Shown one piece after another: positions 52,467 through 61,855 of a stretch of 64,000 nucleotides of DNA. The stretch is from Burkholderiales bacterium (lineage in GTDB: Bacteria > Pseudomonadota > Gammaproteobacteria > Burkholderiales > Casimicrobiaceae). Location of the stretch: the NCBI GenBank assembly GCA_015075645.1, contig JABTUF010000002.1, forward strand, positions 1 through 64,000. The letters run 5' to 3'. Position numbers and translations under genes: made by a program. Under the pieces are notes generated by a model, which was not told where the DNA came from, did not search any database, and saw only the letters and a list, made by a program, of their open reading frames with translations. Every line of letters starts with the position of its first letter. Position 1 is the first letter of the stretch.

Positions 52467-53501
52467 ATGAAACCCGCACGACCCCTGGGCTGGCTCTTGT
52501 CCGCGCTGGCCGCGTCGACGTTCGCCGTTGCCGGCGCCGCGACCGCGCAGAAGACCGAACTGCTCGTCTACACCGCGCTCGAAACCGACCAGATCAAGGC
52601 CTACGAGCAGGCGTTCACCAAGGCGCACCCCGACATCGCGATCAAGTGGGTGCGCGATTCGACCGGCGTCATCACGTCGAAGCTCCTCGCCGAGAAGGCG
52701 AATCCGCAGGCCGATCTCGTCGTCGGCGTGTCGGCCTCGAGCCTCGCCGTGTTCGACAACGAAGGCATGCTTCTGCCCTACGCGCCGAAGGGGCTGGACA
52801 AGATCTCGGCCAAGTACCGCGATCCGAAGAATCCCCCGGCGTGGGTGGGGATGGACGTCTACGGGTCCGCCATCTGCTTCAACACGGTCGAAGCGCAGAA
52901 GCAGGGCCTCCCGAAGCCCTCGACCTGGAGGGACCTGCTGAAACCGGTCTACAAGGGCAAGATCGTGATGCCCAATCCCGCGTCGTCGGGCACCGGCTAC
53001 CTCGACGTGGCCGCCTGGATCCAGATGTGGGGCGAGGCCGAGGCCTGGAAGTACATGGACGGATTGCACCAGAACATCGCGCAGTACACGCACTCGGGCA
53101 GCAAGCCCTGCCGGCAGGCCGGCGCGGGCGAGTTCCCGATCGGGCTCACCTTCGAGTACCGCGCGGTCACCACGAAGAAGTCCGGCGCGCCGATCGACAT
53201 CATCTTCCCGACCGAGGGCCTGGGCTGGGACCTCGAGTCGTCGGGCATCATGAAGAACACCAAGAAACTCGACGCCGCGAAGAAGCTGATGGACTGGCTC
53301 GCGACTCCCGAGGCGATGGAGCTGTTCTCGAAGAACTTCGCGGTGGTGGCGGTGCCCGGCATCGCGAAGCCGCTGGACTACGTGCCGGCGGACTACGAGC
53401 AGCGCCTGACGAAGAACGATTTCGCGTGGTCGGCGAAGAATCGGGACAAGATCCTCGCCGAGTGGACCAAGCGCTACGACGCGAAGTCCGAGAAGAAGTA
53501 A
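52467..53501 (+). CDS. phnS: 2-aminoethylphosphonate ABC transporter, periplasmic binding protein
   Basis: 344-residue type-2 periplasmic binding protein. Signal peptide (WLLSALAASTFAVAGAATAQ), then TELLVYTALETDQIKAYEQA, DLVVGVSASSLAVFDNEGML, a hinge with GMDVYGSAICFNT and IVMPNPASSGTGYLDV, and FEYRAVTTKKSGAPIDIIFP. This follows the ferric/AEP-binding group used by the PhnSTU-type system. The ribosome site is CGAGGAG. The following ATPase, fused permease and phnW fix the ligand as AEP. A strong hairpin after the stop may raise its mRNA level. Confidence 0.88.
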   Translation: MKPARPLGWLLSALAASTFAVAGAATAQKTELLVYTALETDQIKAYEQAFTKAHPDIAIKWVRDSTGVITSKLLAEKANPQADLVVGVSASSLAVFDNEGMLLPYAPKGLDKISAKYRDPKNPPAWVGMDVYGSAICFNTVEAQKQGLPKPSTWRDLLKPVYKGKIVMPNPASSGTGYLDVAAWIQMWGEAEAWKYMDGLHQNIAQYTHSGSKPCRQAGAGEFPIGLTFEYRAVTTKKSGAPIDIIFPTEGLGWDLESSGIMKNTKKLDAAKKLMDWLATPEAMELFSKNFAVVAVPGIAKPLDYVPADYEQRLTKNDFAWSAKNRDKILAEWTKRYDAKSEKK

Positions 53502-53515
53502 CCGCAAGACGGGCC

Positions 53516-53541
53516 GGGCGTCCCGCGGCCGCGGGACGCCC
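53516..53541 (+). terminator. 26-base perfect hairpin between binding-protein and ATPase genes
   Basis: Arms GGGCGTCCCGCGG (53516-53528) and CCGCGGGACGCCC (53529-53541) pair without mismatch, followed by GTTTCG. In this position, 14 bases after the phnS stop, it could partly terminate or protect the upstream mRNA, giving more binding protein than membrane parts, as known for other ABC operons. The U-run is short, so full termination is unlikely. Confidence 0.7.
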
Positions 53542-53574
53542 GTTTCGCTTCCATCGCCGACACCGGGACCGCAC

Positions 53575-54651
53575 GTGGCCGACGCGAACGCGCGCTACCT
53601 CGAACTGACCGGCATCCGCAAGAGCTTCGGGCGCTTCGAGGCGCTGAAGGGCGTGTCGCTCGACGCCGCGCGCGGAGAACTCATGGTGTTCCTCGGGCCC
53701 TCGGGCTGCGGGAAGACGACGCTCCTGCGCATCGTCGCCGGCCTCGAGCACCAGGACGAGGGCCGCATCGTCCAGGACGGCCGCGACATCACGCGGCTGC
53801 CGGCGATCCGGCGTGACTACGGCATCGTGTTCCAGTCGTATGCGCTGTTCCCCAACCTGACGGTCGCCGACAACGTCGCCTACGGGCTCGTCAACCGGCG
53901 CACCGCGCGCGACGCCGTTCGCTCGCGCGTCGCCGAACTGCTGAAGCTGGTCGGCCTGCCCGACGCCGGTCCCAAGTATCCCGGGCAGCTCTCGGGCGGG
54001 CAGCAGCAGCGGATCGCGCTGGCGCGGGCGCTCGCGACCGCGCCGGGGCTGCTGCTGCTCGACGAGCCGCTCTCCGCGCTCGACGCGCTGGAGCGTGTGC
54101 GGCTGCGCGGCGAGATCCGCGCGTTGCAGCAGCGGCTCGGCGTCACGACGATCATGGTCACGCACGACCAGGAGGAGGCGCTGTCGATGGCCGACCGCGT
54201 CGTCGTGATGAACGCCGGCTGCATCGAGCAGGTCGGTACGCCGCGCGAGGTCTACGAGCGGCCCGCCACGCCGTTCGTCGCGGACTTCGTCGGCAAGATC
54301 AACGTGCTGCCGGCGGTCGCCGAGGGAGCAGGGCGGTACCGGGTCGGCAGCGTGATGCTCGCGGCCGAGCGGGCCGACGTCGCGCCTGGCACGCCGGTCA
54401 AGCTCTACCTCCGCCCGGAGGAGATCGGCGTTCATGTCAATGGCCATGCCGCGGCCGACGCGCTGGCGGCGAAGGTCGCGAAGGTCGAGTTCCTCGGCGC
54501 GTTCTGCATGGTCGGCATCGCGCTCGATGCCGAGGGCACGCCCGCGTTGATCGCGAGCGTGCCGCGCCAGCAGGTGGATGCGGGCAGGCTCGAGCCGGGT
54601 TCGGCGGTGCGGGTGAGCCTGCCCGCGTCGGCCATGCGCGTCCTGTCCTGA
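53575..54651 (+). CDS. phnT: 2-aminoethylphosphonate ABC transporter, ATP-binding subunit
   Basis: 358 residues from GTG. Walker A FLGPSGCGKTTLLRIVAGLE, Q-loop VFQSYALFPNLTV, signature YPGQLSGGQQQRIALARAL, Walker B LLLLDEPLSALD and the H-loop VTHDQEEAL are complete. A C-terminal TOBE-like regulatory domain follows from about residue 235. It energises the fused permease encoded from the next base (one-base gap, GTG at 54653). Confidence 0.9.
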   Translation: MADANARYLELTGIRKSFGRFEALKGVSLDAARGELMVFLGPSGCGKTTLLRIVAGLEHQDEGRIVQDGRDITRLPAIRRDYGIVFQSYALFPNLTVADNVAYGLVNRRTARDAVRSRVAELLKLVGLPDAGPKYPGQLSGGQQQRIALARALATAPGLLLLDEPLSALDALERVRLRGEIRALQQRLGVTTIMVTHDQEEALSMADRVVVMNAGCIEQVGTPREVYERPATPFVADFVGKINVLPAVAEGAGRYRVGSVMLAAERADVAPGTPVKLYLRPEEIGVHVNGHAAADALAAKVAKVEFLGAFCMVGIALDAEGTPALIASVPRQQVDAGRLEPGSAVRVSLPASAMRVLS

Positions 54652-54652
54652 C

Positions 54653-56374
54653 GTGGCCACGCCTGCCGTCGCCCTGCCTCCGGGCCGGTTCGCGGTGGCG
54701 GGCCCGACGATGCATTGGCACGACCGGCTCGCGCAGGGCCTCCTCGTCGTGTGCTGCGCCGCGCTCGCGCTGTGCCTGATCGGGCCGCTCGCGATGATCC
54801 TGGTGAAGAGCGTCCAGGACAAGGACGGCGCGTTCATCGGCTTCGCGCTGTTCCGCGAGTACTTCGCGACACCCGCCCTGCAGCAGTCGGTCTGGAACAC
54901 GCTTTGGGTCGCGACCACGGTGACGCTCGTCACCGTGCCGCTCGCGTTCGCCTACGCCTACGCGCTCACGCGCTCGTGCATGCCGGGCAAGACGGTCTTC
55001 CGCGTGATCGCGCTGACGCCGATCCTCGCGCCGTCGCTCATGTCGGCGATCTCGTTCATCCAGTGGTTCGGCACGCAGGGCCTGCTCAAGGGGCTCCTGT
55101 TCGGCGCTTCGGTCTACGGCCCGATCGGCATCATCCTGTCGTCCGTCTACGCGACCTTTCCGCATGCGCTGATGATCGTGCTGACCGCGCTGCTGCTCGC
55201 CGACGGCCGGCTCTACGAGGCCGCCGAATCGCTGCGCACGCCGACCTGGCGGCGGTTCTTCACGATCACGCTGCCGGGCGCCAAGTACGGCCTGGTCAGC
55301 GCGACGATGGTGGTGTTCTCCTACACGGTCAGCGACTTCGGCATCCCGAAGGTGATCGGCGGCAGTTTCGACGTGCTCGCGATCGACATCTTCAAGCAGG
55401 TGATCGGCCAGCAGAACTTCAACAAGGGCGCGGTGGTGAGCCTGGTGCTGCTGCTCCCGGTCCTGTTCGCGTTCACCGTCGACTGGATCATGCGGCGGCG
55501 CCTGCAGGCCCAGTTCTCGTCGCGGGCGGTGCCCTACGTTCCGAGGCCGTCGCCGGGTTTCGACCGGGCGATGCTCGCCTTCTGCTCGCTGGTGGCGCTC
55601 TTCCTGCTCGCCGTGCTCGGCATGGCGGTCTACACGTCGTTCATCAAGCTCTGGCCCTACGACCTGTCGTTCAGCCTGCGCCACTACGTCTACGGGCTGA
55701 TCGACGCGGGCGTGATCGTCGACTACTTCAACAGCCTGAAGATGGCGTTCTATTCGGCGCTCTTCGGCACCGTGTTCATCTTCGCCGTCGCCTATCTGCT
55801 GGAGAAGACCCGCGGCATGGCGACCCTGAAGGGATTCGTGCGGCTCGTCGCGACCATCCCGATGGCGGTGCCGGGCCTGGTGCTGGGCCTGGGCTACATC
55901 TTCTTCTTCAACCACCCGGACAATCCGTTGAACGGGCTCTACGGCACGATGACGATCCTCGTGCTCTCGACGATCGTCCACTACTACACGTCGAGCCACA
56001 TGACCGCGGTCACGGCGCTGAAGGCGATGGACGACGAGTTCGAGTCGGTGTCGGCCTCGCTCAAGGTGCCGTTCTACCGGACCTTCTTCCGCGTGACGGT
56101 GCCGGTGTGCCTGCCGGCGGTCCTCGACATCGGCCGCTACCTGTTCGTCAACGGCATGGTGACGATCTCCGCGGCGGTCTTCCTCTACGCGCCCGACACG
56201 CGCGTCGCCTCGGTGGCGATCCTCAACATGGACGAGGCGGGCGAGATCGGCGCCGCGGCGGGCATGGCGACGCTGATCGTCGCGTCGTCCACCGCGGTGT
56301 GCGTCCTCTACGCGATCGTCACGCGGGTGCTGCTCCGCCGCACCCAGGCCTGGCGCGCGGCCGCGCGGACCTGA
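54653..56374 (+). CDS. 2-aminoethylphosphonate ABC transporter, fused double permease
   Basis: 573 residues, twice the length of one permease. Two six-helix halves are visible, each with an EAA-type loop: [20 protein letters not shown] in the first and [20 protein letters not shown] in the second. The two halves correspond to PhnU and PhnV in one polypeptide, a form found in the TIGR-type PhnU2 family. It begins one base after phnT and ends 20 bases before phnW, so the whole set is one transcript. Confidence 0.88.
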   Translation: MATPAVALPPGRFAVAGPTMHWHDRLAQGLLVVCCAALALCLIGPLAMILVKSVQDKDGAFIGFALFREYFATPALQQSVWNTLWVATTVTLVTVPLAFAYAYALTRSCMPGKTVFRVIALTPILAPSLMSAISFIQWFGTQGLLKGLLFGASVYGPIGIILSSVYATFPHALMIVLTALLLADGRLYEAAESLRTPTWRRFFTITLPGAKYGLVSATMVVFSYTVSDFGIPKVIGGSFDVLAIDIFKQVIGQQNFNKGAVVSLVLLLPVLFAFTVDWIMRRRLQAQFSSRAVPYVPRPSPGFDRAMLAFCSLVALFLLAVLGMAVYTSFIKLWPYDLSFSLRHYVYGLIDAGVIVDYFNSLKMAFYSALFGTVFIFAVAYLLEKTRGMATLKGFVRLVATIPMAVPGLVLGLGYIFFFNHPDNPLNGLYGTMTILVLSTIVHYYTSSHMTAVTALKAMDDEFESVSASLKVPFYRTFFRVTVPVCLPAVLDIGRYLFVNGMVTISAAVFLYAPDTRVASVAILNMDEAGEIGAAAGMATLIVASSTAVCVLYAIVTRVLLRRTQAWRAAART

Positions 56375-56394
56375 CTTTCCCGGAGAACATCGAC

Positions 56395-57537
56395 ATGGCG
56401 AACCAATCCCGCGATCCGATCCTGCTCACCCCCGGACCGCTCACGACCACGCTCGAAACCAAGGCGGCGATGCTGCGCGACTGGGGCTCGTGGGATGCCG
56501 CGTTCAACGCGGTCACGGCGAAGGTCCGCGCGCGCGTGCTCGACATCGTCAACGGCCACGCGACCCACGTCTGCGTGCCGATGCAGGGCAGCGGCACCTT
56601 CTCGGTGGAGGCCGCGGTCAATTCGCTCGTGCCGCGCGACGGCCACCTGCTCGTGCTGGTGAACGGGGCCTACGGCAAGCGCATGGCGAAGCTCGCGCAG
56701 ATGATGGGGCGGCGCGTCTCGGTGTTCGAGACCGCGGACGACGTGCCGACGACCGCCGAGGACGTCGATCGGCTGCTCGGCAAGGACGCATCGATCACCC
56801 ATGTGGGACTCATCCACTGCGAGACCTCGACCGGGATCGCAAATCCGCTCGCCGGCATCGCGTCGGTGGTGGCGCGCCACGGCCGGCGCCTCCTGGTCGA
56901 TGCGATGAGTTCGTTCGGCGCGCTGCCGATCGACCTCGCGGCCACCCCGATCGACGCGGTGATCGCGGCGTCCGGCAAGTGCATCGAAGGCCCCCCCGGC
57001 ATGGGCTTCGTCGTCGTGCGGCGCGCGACGCTGGAGGGCTGCGAGGGCCGGTCGAGTTCGCTCGCGCTCGACCTCTTCGACCAGTGGACCTACATGGAGA
57101 AGACGACGCAATGGCGCTACACGCCGCCGACGCACGTCGTCATGGCGTTCCATGCGGCGCTCGAACAGCATGCGGCCGAAGGCGGCCAGGCCGGGCGGCT
57201 CGCACGCTACACGGCGAACGGTGCGGCGCTCGTCGCCGGCATGAAGGCGATGGGGTTCCGCGTGTTCCTCGATCCGGCGATCCAGGCGCCGATCATCTAC
57301 ACGTTCCATGCTCCGGCCGATCCCGCCTACGAATTCAAGCGGTTCTACGCCGAGGTGCGGGAACGCGGCTTCGTCCTCTATCCCGGCAAGCTCACGCAGC
57401 TCGAGACGTTCCGCGTCGGTTGCATCGGCGCCATCGGGCCCTCCGAGATGCACCTGGCGACGCTCGCGATCGGCGATGCGTTGCGCGCGATGGGCATCCG
57501 CACGGTGACGCCGTCCTCGGCGCGCGTCGCCGCGTAG
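56395..57537 (+). CDS. phnW: 2-aminoethylphosphonate-pyruvate transaminase
   Basis: PLP enzyme that moves the amino group of AEP to pyruvate, giving phosphonoacetaldehyde and alanine. 380 residues, class V aminotransferase. [20 protein letters not shown] opens the protein; [17 protein letters not shown] is the phosphate-binding loop; the Schiff-base Lys195 is in [15 protein letters not shown], one position from the reported Salmonella residue. [11 protein letters not shown] near the C-terminus is typical. The aldehyde made is oxidised by PhnY encoded in the divergent operon. Confidence 0.94.
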   Translation: MANQSRDPILLTPGPLTTTLETKAAMLRDWGSWDAAFNAVTAKVRARVLDIVNGHATHVCVPMQGSGTFSVEAAVNSLVPRDGHLLVLVNGAYGKRMAKLAQMMGRRVSVFETADDVPTTAEDVDRLLGKDASITHVGLIHCETSTGIANPLAGIASVVARHGRRLLVDAMSSFGALPIDLAATPIDAVIAASGKCIEGPPGMGFVVVRRATLEGCEGRSSSLALDLFDQWTYMEKTTQWRYTPPTHVVMAFHAALEQHAAEGGQAGRLARYTANGAALVAGMKAMGFRVFLDPAIQAPIIYTFHAPADPAYEFKRFYAEVRERGFVLYPGKLTQLETFRVGCIGAIGPSEMHLATLAIGDALRAMGIRTVTPSSARVAA

Positions 57538-57545
57538 CCTCCGCT

Positions 57546-57755
57546 GTGGGTCGGGCTTCAGCCCGACGGGGTTGGGGCTTGGGCACTGTGGGTCGGGCTC
57601 CAGCCCGACGGGAGCCCCGCTGTGGGTCGGGCTTCAGCCTGACACCGAGGACGCTCACCGGCGCTCGATGCGCCGCCCCGGGAGTCGCCGGCGCGTCTGT
57701 CCTTTGCGTCCTGATTGATTCCTGATCCCTGATGTCGGCCTGAAGGCCGACCCAC
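57546..57755. repeat. Cluster of four REP-like palindromes plus a shared 15-mer
   Basis: Copies at 57546-57567, 57588-57609 and 57622-57643 (plus orientation) and 57734-57755 (minus). Each is GTGGG followed by a stem such as TCGGGCTTCAGCCCGA and AC, with compensated or single-base changes. At 57660-57674 lies GGCGCTCGATGCGCC, the exact reverse complement of the palindrome at 31203-31217. The 227-base gap after phnW holds nothing else; the elements may end or protect the phnW transcript. They look like the REP sequences mobilised by RAYT transposases, but no RAYT gene is in the window. Confidence 0.85.
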
Positions 57756-57764
57756 CGACGCCGC

Positions 57765-58646
57765 TCAACGCCCCTCGCCGCACAGCGCCGCGAGCCACGA
57801 GTAGAACGGGTCGTCGGCGTCGATCGCGCCGAGGCGGATGAGCGCGTCGAGGGCGACGAGGCTCGCATCGGCCGTCACGACCTCGTCGCCGTCGTCGTTC
57901 GCGAGGAGCGCGGCGACACGATCGAGCGGAACCAACCGGTGTTCGACCGCCTCGCCGTCCTGGTTCGCCGGGACGAATCCGCGCGGCAGCCAGAGATCGT
58001 GCACGTGGATCGTCTCGTGCTGCACGCCGTCCGGCTGCAGCCTGCGGATCGTGACGACGCCCTCGGGTCGTGCCTGCGCCGCCAGGGCTGCGTCGATGCC
58101 GGCTTCTTCCCAGGCCTCCTTCGCGAGCATGGCGGCGACGCTCGCTCCCGCGGCGACGCCGCCGCCGACGAGGTTGTCGAGCAAGCCCGGATCGATCGCC
58201 TTCGCGGGGCTGCGCCGCGCGACCCACATCGAGGCGCGCGCGCCTTCGTCGACGAGGCCGTTCACGTGGACCGCCGCCGTGTGCACGCCGAAGTAGCGCG
58301 CCGCGGCGCGTTCCAGCAGGAAGGCGACCGGTCCGCCGGCCCCGGCACGAACGTCGTAGCGTTCGTCGCGCCACGCGCTGAGCGCACCCTCGGACGCGAG
58401 CGTCCGGGCGACGCGCGCCATCGCCGCGGTGCGATCGTCGGCGGTCCTGCAGGTGGCGGTGAACGCGACCCGCCGCTCGTCGATCTCGAAGACGTCGTCG
58501 AACGCCGCGATGCGTCTGGCACGTTCGACCGTGAGTTCGCCGACGGTGAAGCCGTCGACGTCGAACGGAACGAGCGGGACCGGTGGTGGCGCGAACGCGC
58601 GGGCGAGCCGCGCGTGGAGCGCGGGTAGAATGCGGGCCTCGATCAC
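57765..58646 (-). CDS. Nudix hydrolase with N-terminal DUF4743 domain
   Basis: 293 residues. N-terminal DUF4743-type part (about 1-125: [27 protein letters not shown]-like [11 protein letters not shown]) and a Nudix fold (about 130-270). The Nudix box reads [20 protein letters not shown]: the terminal EE that binds metal is present, but the usual internal Glu residues and Arg are Ala and Lys. This is the relaxed box of the thiamine-pyrophosphokinase-linked family (YJR142W/Tnr3-like), acting on damaged thiamine phosphates. Divergent from folD. Confidence 0.82.
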   Translation of the reverse strand: MIEARILPALHARLARAFAPPPVPLVPFDVDGFTVGELTVERARRIAAFDDVFEIDERRVAFTATCRTADDRTAAMARVARTLASEGALSAWRDERYDVRAGAGGPVAFLLERAAARYFGVHTAAVHVNGLVDEGARASMWVARRSPAKAIDPGLLDNLVGGGVAAGASVAAMLAKEAWEEAGIDAALAAQARPEGVVTIRRLQPDGVQHETIHVHDLWLPRGFVPANQDGEAVEHRLVPLDRVAALLANDDGDEVVTADASLVALDALIRLGAIDADDPFYSWLAALCGEGR

Positions 58647-58699
58647 GAGCCCATTGTAGCGATGCCGCGCGATCCGTTCCGCCGCAGGAGACCCGTACG

Positions 58700-59572
58700 A
58701 TGACCGCCCGGATCCTCGACGGCAAGGCGGTCGCGGCCGAGGCGACCGACGGCGTCCGCGTCGCGGTGGCCACGCGCGTCGCGTCCGGACGGTCCGCGCC
58801 GGGCCTGGCGGTCGTGCTGGTCGGCGAGAACGCGGCGTCGCAGGTCTACGTGCGCAACAAGCGCAGGACGACCGAGGCCGTGGGCATGCGCTCGTTCGCC
58901 TACGATTTCCCCGCGACCGTGCCCGAACCGGAGTTGCTCGCGCTGATCGATCGCCTCAACGCCGACTCCGCGGTCTCCGGCATCCTCGTGCAGCTACCGC
59001 TGCCTGCGCACATCGACCCGGAGCGAATCACCGAGCGGATCGATCCGGGGAAGGACGTCGACGGCTTCCATCCGTACAACGTCGGGCGGCTCGTGCTGAA
59101 GCGACCGACGCTGCGCCCCTGCACGCCGCTCGGGTGCATGAAGCTCCTCGAGAAGACCGACGAGCCGCTCGCGGGCAAGCACGCGGTGGTCATCGGCCAG
59201 TCGAACATCGTCGGCCGCCCGATGGCGCTCGAACTGCTGATGGCGCGCTGCACGGTCACGATCTGCCACTCGGCGACGCGCGACCTGCCTGGCGTCGTGC
59301 GGCAGGCCGACATCGTCGTGGCGGGCGTGGGCAGGGCGAAGTTCGTCGCCGGCGACTGGATCAAGCCGGGCGCCATCGTGATCGACGTCGGCATCAATCG
59401 CGGCGACGACGGCAAGCTCGTCGGGGACGTGGACTTCGATGCCGCGCGAGCGCGCGCATCCTGGATCACGCCGGTGCCCGGCGGGGTGGGGCCGATGACG
59501 ATCGCGATGCTGCTCGCGAACACGCTGCGGGCGGCAGAGCTGTGCGAGAGGTCGCGTCAGGCTGAAGCCTGA
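58700..59572 (+). CDS. folD: Methylenetetrahydrofolate dehydrogenase / cyclohydrolase
   Basis: Bifunctional enzyme interconverting 5,10-methylene-THF and 10-formyl-THF. 290 residues with [20 protein letters not shown] (catalytic Lys), [27 protein letters not shown], the NADP loop [17 protein letters not shown] and [15 protein letters not shown]. The last five residues (RQAEA) and the stop codon are written by a REP-like palindrome (59556-59573). ATG at 58700 follows GCAGGAG. It could process C1 units from the DMGDH-like flavoprotein, though folD is a housekeeping gene. Confidence 0.94.
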   Translation: MTARILDGKAVAAEATDGVRVAVATRVASGRSAPGLAVVLVGENAASQVYVRNKRRTTEAVGMRSFAYDFPATVPEPELLALIDRLNADSAVSGILVQLPLPAHIDPERITERIDPGKDVDGFHPYNVGRLVLKRPTLRPCTPLGCMKLLEKTDEPLAGKHAVVIGQSNIVGRPMALELLMARCTVTICHSATRDLPGVVRQADIVVAGVGRAKFVAGDWIKPGAIVIDVGINRGDDGKLVGDVDFDAARARASWITPVPGGVGPMTIAMLLANTLRAAELCERSRQAEA

Positions 59573-59626
59573 CCCACGTGAGGCTCGGAGGCATCGGAGA
59601 CCCTGTGGGTTCGGCTTCAGCCGAAC
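59556..59626. repeat. Two REP-like palindromes after folD
   Basis: Minus-orientation copy with arms 59556-59563 and 59566-59573 (GTCAGGCT / AGCCTGAC) followed by CCAC, and a plus copy at 59605-59626 with stem TTCGGCTTCAGCCGAA. Same family as at 31232 and 57546-57755. They lie between the convergent folD and aldehyde dehydrogenase genes and can act as a two-way terminator. The first copy overlaps the folD coding end. Confidence 0.85.
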
Positions 59627-59675
59627 GCCTTTCGTCGACATGCACGCTGGCGGCGGTACCCCGCCGCAGGCCGAA

Positions 59676-61046
59676 TCACCCCCCGCGCAGGTGCCAGGCC
59701 TTCGGCCGCGTGAACGTCTGGATGCCGTAGGTCGACAGCGTGAGTCCGATGCCGGAATGCTTGACGCCCGACCAGGGCAGGCGCGGGCTCACGCGGTCGC
59801 AGCAGTTCCAGTAGACCGATCCGGCTTCGAGCTTCGCCATGATCGCCTTCGCGCGCTTCGCGTCGCTCGTGTAGACGCCGGCGGTCAGGCCGTACTCGGA
59901 GTCGTTCATCCGCGCGAGCGCCTCGTCGTCGTCCGCGACCGTCTCGATGCCGATGATCGGGCCGAAGCTCTCGTCGCGCATCACCGCCATCGTCGAATCG
60001 ACGCCGGTGAGCACGGTGGGCTCGAAGCGGTTGCCCTTGCCGGGCAGCGGCTTGCCGCCGAGGAGCAGCGTCGCTCCCTTCTTCTTCGCGTCGGCGACCT
60101 GCCTCTTCAGCACGTCGAGCTGGGGCTTGCGCGTGATCGCGCCGATGTAGGTGGCCTCGTCCATCGGATCGCCGATCCGGAAGCTCGCGACCTCCTCGAC
60201 GAACGCCTCGATGAAGGGCTTCGCGATCGCCTCGTGCACGTAGACGCGCTCGACCGAGCAGCACGACTGGCCGGTGTTGTAGAACGCTCCGTCGGCAACG
60301 GCAGCCGCGGCTGCCTGAATGTCGACGTCCTCGCACACGTAGACCGGGTCCTTCCCGCCCAGTTCGAGCTGGACCTTCACCATCCGCTTGCCCGCCGCCG
60401 CGGCGATCTTCTGCCCGGTCGGGTAGGACCCGGTGAAGAACACGCCGTCGACCGGCTGCTTCAGCAGCGCGGCGCCGACGTCCCCCGCACCGATCACCGG
60501 GAGGAACACGTCGTCGGGAACGCCCGCCGCATGCAGCATCTCGGCGATGGCGAGGCCGGTCAGCGTCGCGTACTCGGACGGCTTGTAGAGGATCGCGTTG
60601 CCCGCGATGAGCGCCGGGACGAAGACGTTGCCGCCGACGAAATACGGGTAGTTCCACGCGGAGATGTTCGCGATCACGCCGAGAGGTTCGTGGCTGATGC
60701 GCTCCTCGAGCTTGCCGCCCCTGTCCTCGAACACCTTCTCGTCGCGCAACGTCTTCGCCGACTGCGCGAGGAAGAAGTCGATCCGGCCGAGGAGCCCCTT
60801 GATCTCGTTTCGCGACTGGCGGATCGGCTTGCCGACCTCCTGCGTGAGCGTCTTCGCGAGCTCGTCCTCGCGCGCGACCAGTGCCGCGCGGAACTTCGCG
60901 ATCGCGTCGAGACGCTTCTTCATCGGCACGGCGGCCCAGCGCGGCTGCGCGGCGCGCGCCCGCGCGTACTTCGCGGCCACCGAGCGGGCGTTGTCGGCGG
61001 GAACGTCGGCGATCGTGGCGCCGGACCAGGGATTGACGATCTTCAT
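59676..61046 (-). CDS. NAD(P)-dependent aldehyde dehydrogenase
   Basis: 456 residues. Catalytic Cys pair in YNTGQSCCSVERVYV and Glu in QLELGGKDPVYV; nucleotide turn FFTGSYPTGQKI; substrate-entry ISAWNYPYFVGGNVFVPALI. Start overlaps the stop of the amidotransferase gene (ATGA at 61043-61046). With that gene and the alcohol dehydrogenase it forms a leftward set that could oxidise an amine- or alcohol-derived aldehyde, for example gamma-glutamyl-aminobutyraldehyde or succinate semialdehyde. The exact aldehyde is unknown. Confidence 0.88.
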   Translation of the reverse strand: MKIVNPWSGATIADVPADNARSVAAKYARARAAQPRWAAVPMKKRLDAIAKFRAALVAREDELAKTLTQEVGKPIRQSRNEIKGLLGRIDFFLAQSAKTLRDEKVFEDRGGKLEERISHEPLGVIANISAWNYPYFVGGNVFVPALIAGNAILYKPSEYATLTGLAIAEMLHAAGVPDDVFLPVIGAGDVGAALLKQPVDGVFFTGSYPTGQKIAAAAGKRMVKVQLELGGKDPVYVCEDVDIQAAAAAVADGAFYNTGQSCCSVERVYVHEAIAKPFIEAFVEEVASFRIGDPMDEATYIGAITRKPQLDVLKRQVADAKKKGATLLLGGKPLPGKGNRFEPTVLTGVDSTMAVMRDESFGPIIGIETVADDDEALARMNDSEYGLTAGVYTSDAKRAKAIMAKLEAGSVYWNCCDRVSPRLPWSGVKHSGIGLTLSTYGIQTFTRPKAWHLRGG

Positions 61047-61843
61047 AGGGCGTAGGCGGCGGACTTGTGGTTGCGCGCGTGGCGCAGGAAATCGTCGAGG
61101 ATCGGGCGGTCGTCGATGTACGAGCGATCGCCCTCGGGGTGGAATTCGGGATGCCACTGGACGCCGAACACGTAGGACGGGCCGCTCCAGCGGATCGCCT
61201 CGGCGATCCGGTCGGGCTCCGACCACGCCTCGACGGTGAGCTTGCGTCCGAGGTCCTTCACCGCCTGATGGTGGATCGAGTTGGTCTTCACGACGGAAAT
61301 ACCCGGGTAGAGCTTCGCCAGCGGCGTATCGGGCACGATCGAGACGGCGTGCGTGTTCTGCTCGTAGATCTCCCAGTTGCGGTGGACCAGCGCGTTCGGG
61401 AGCTGGCTGCCGATGTCCTGCCACAGCGTGCCGCCCATCGCGACGTTGATGACCTGCGCGCCGCGGCAGACGCCGAGGACCGGCTTGTGCAGCTTCACGA
61501 ACGCGTTCATGAGCCCGATCTCGTACTCGTCGCGGATGCGGTCGCCGTTCCACTCGGGGCGCAACGCCTTCTCGCCGTAGGTCTCGGGGCACACGTCCGA
61601 GCCGCCCATCAGCACCAGTCCGTCGAGTTCGCGCGCGTAGGCGTCGAGCGTGACGCGCGAGGTCTCGCGGCGCGTGCGCCCGTCGGGCGAGGGGATCATG
61701 AACGACAGCACGTCGCGCTGCATCAGCCAGTGCGCGACGTTCTGCTCGATGTACTGCAGCGTCATCCCCTTGAAGATCGCGCGCTTCGGATCCTCGTGGA
61801 AGAACGACGCGGAGATGCCGATCTTGACCATGTCGGGGATCAT
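61043..61843 (-). CDS. Class I glutamine-amidotransferase-like peptidase C26 (gamma-glutamyl-GABA hydrolase type)
   Basis: 266 residues. Nucleophile Cys in VLGVCRGAQVINVAMGG, His and Glu in GVQWHPEFHPEGD; DGLVLMGGSDVCPETYGE is typical of PuuD. PuuD hydrolyses gamma-glutamyl-GABA in putrescine breakdown; the adjacent aldehyde dehydrogenase supports a gamma-glutamylated amine route. No gamma-glutamylputrescine synthetase is visible; it may be outside the window. ATG at 61843 starts MIPDMVKIGISASF. Confidence 0.85.
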   Translation of the reverse strand: MIPDMVKIGISASFFHEDPKRAIFKGMTLQYIEQNVAHWLMQRDVLSFMIPSPDGRTRRETSRVTLDAYARELDGLVLMGGSDVCPETYGEKALRPEWNGDRIRDEYEIGLMNAFVKLHKPVLGVCRGAQVINVAMGGTLWQDIGSQLPNALVHRNWEIYEQNTHAVSIVPDTPLAKLYPGISVVKTNSIHHQAVKDLGRKLTVEAWSEPDRIAEAIRWSGPSYVFGVQWHPEFHPEGDRSYIDDRPILDDFLRHARNHKSAAYAL

Positions 61844-61855
61844 CGGGTCCTCCGG

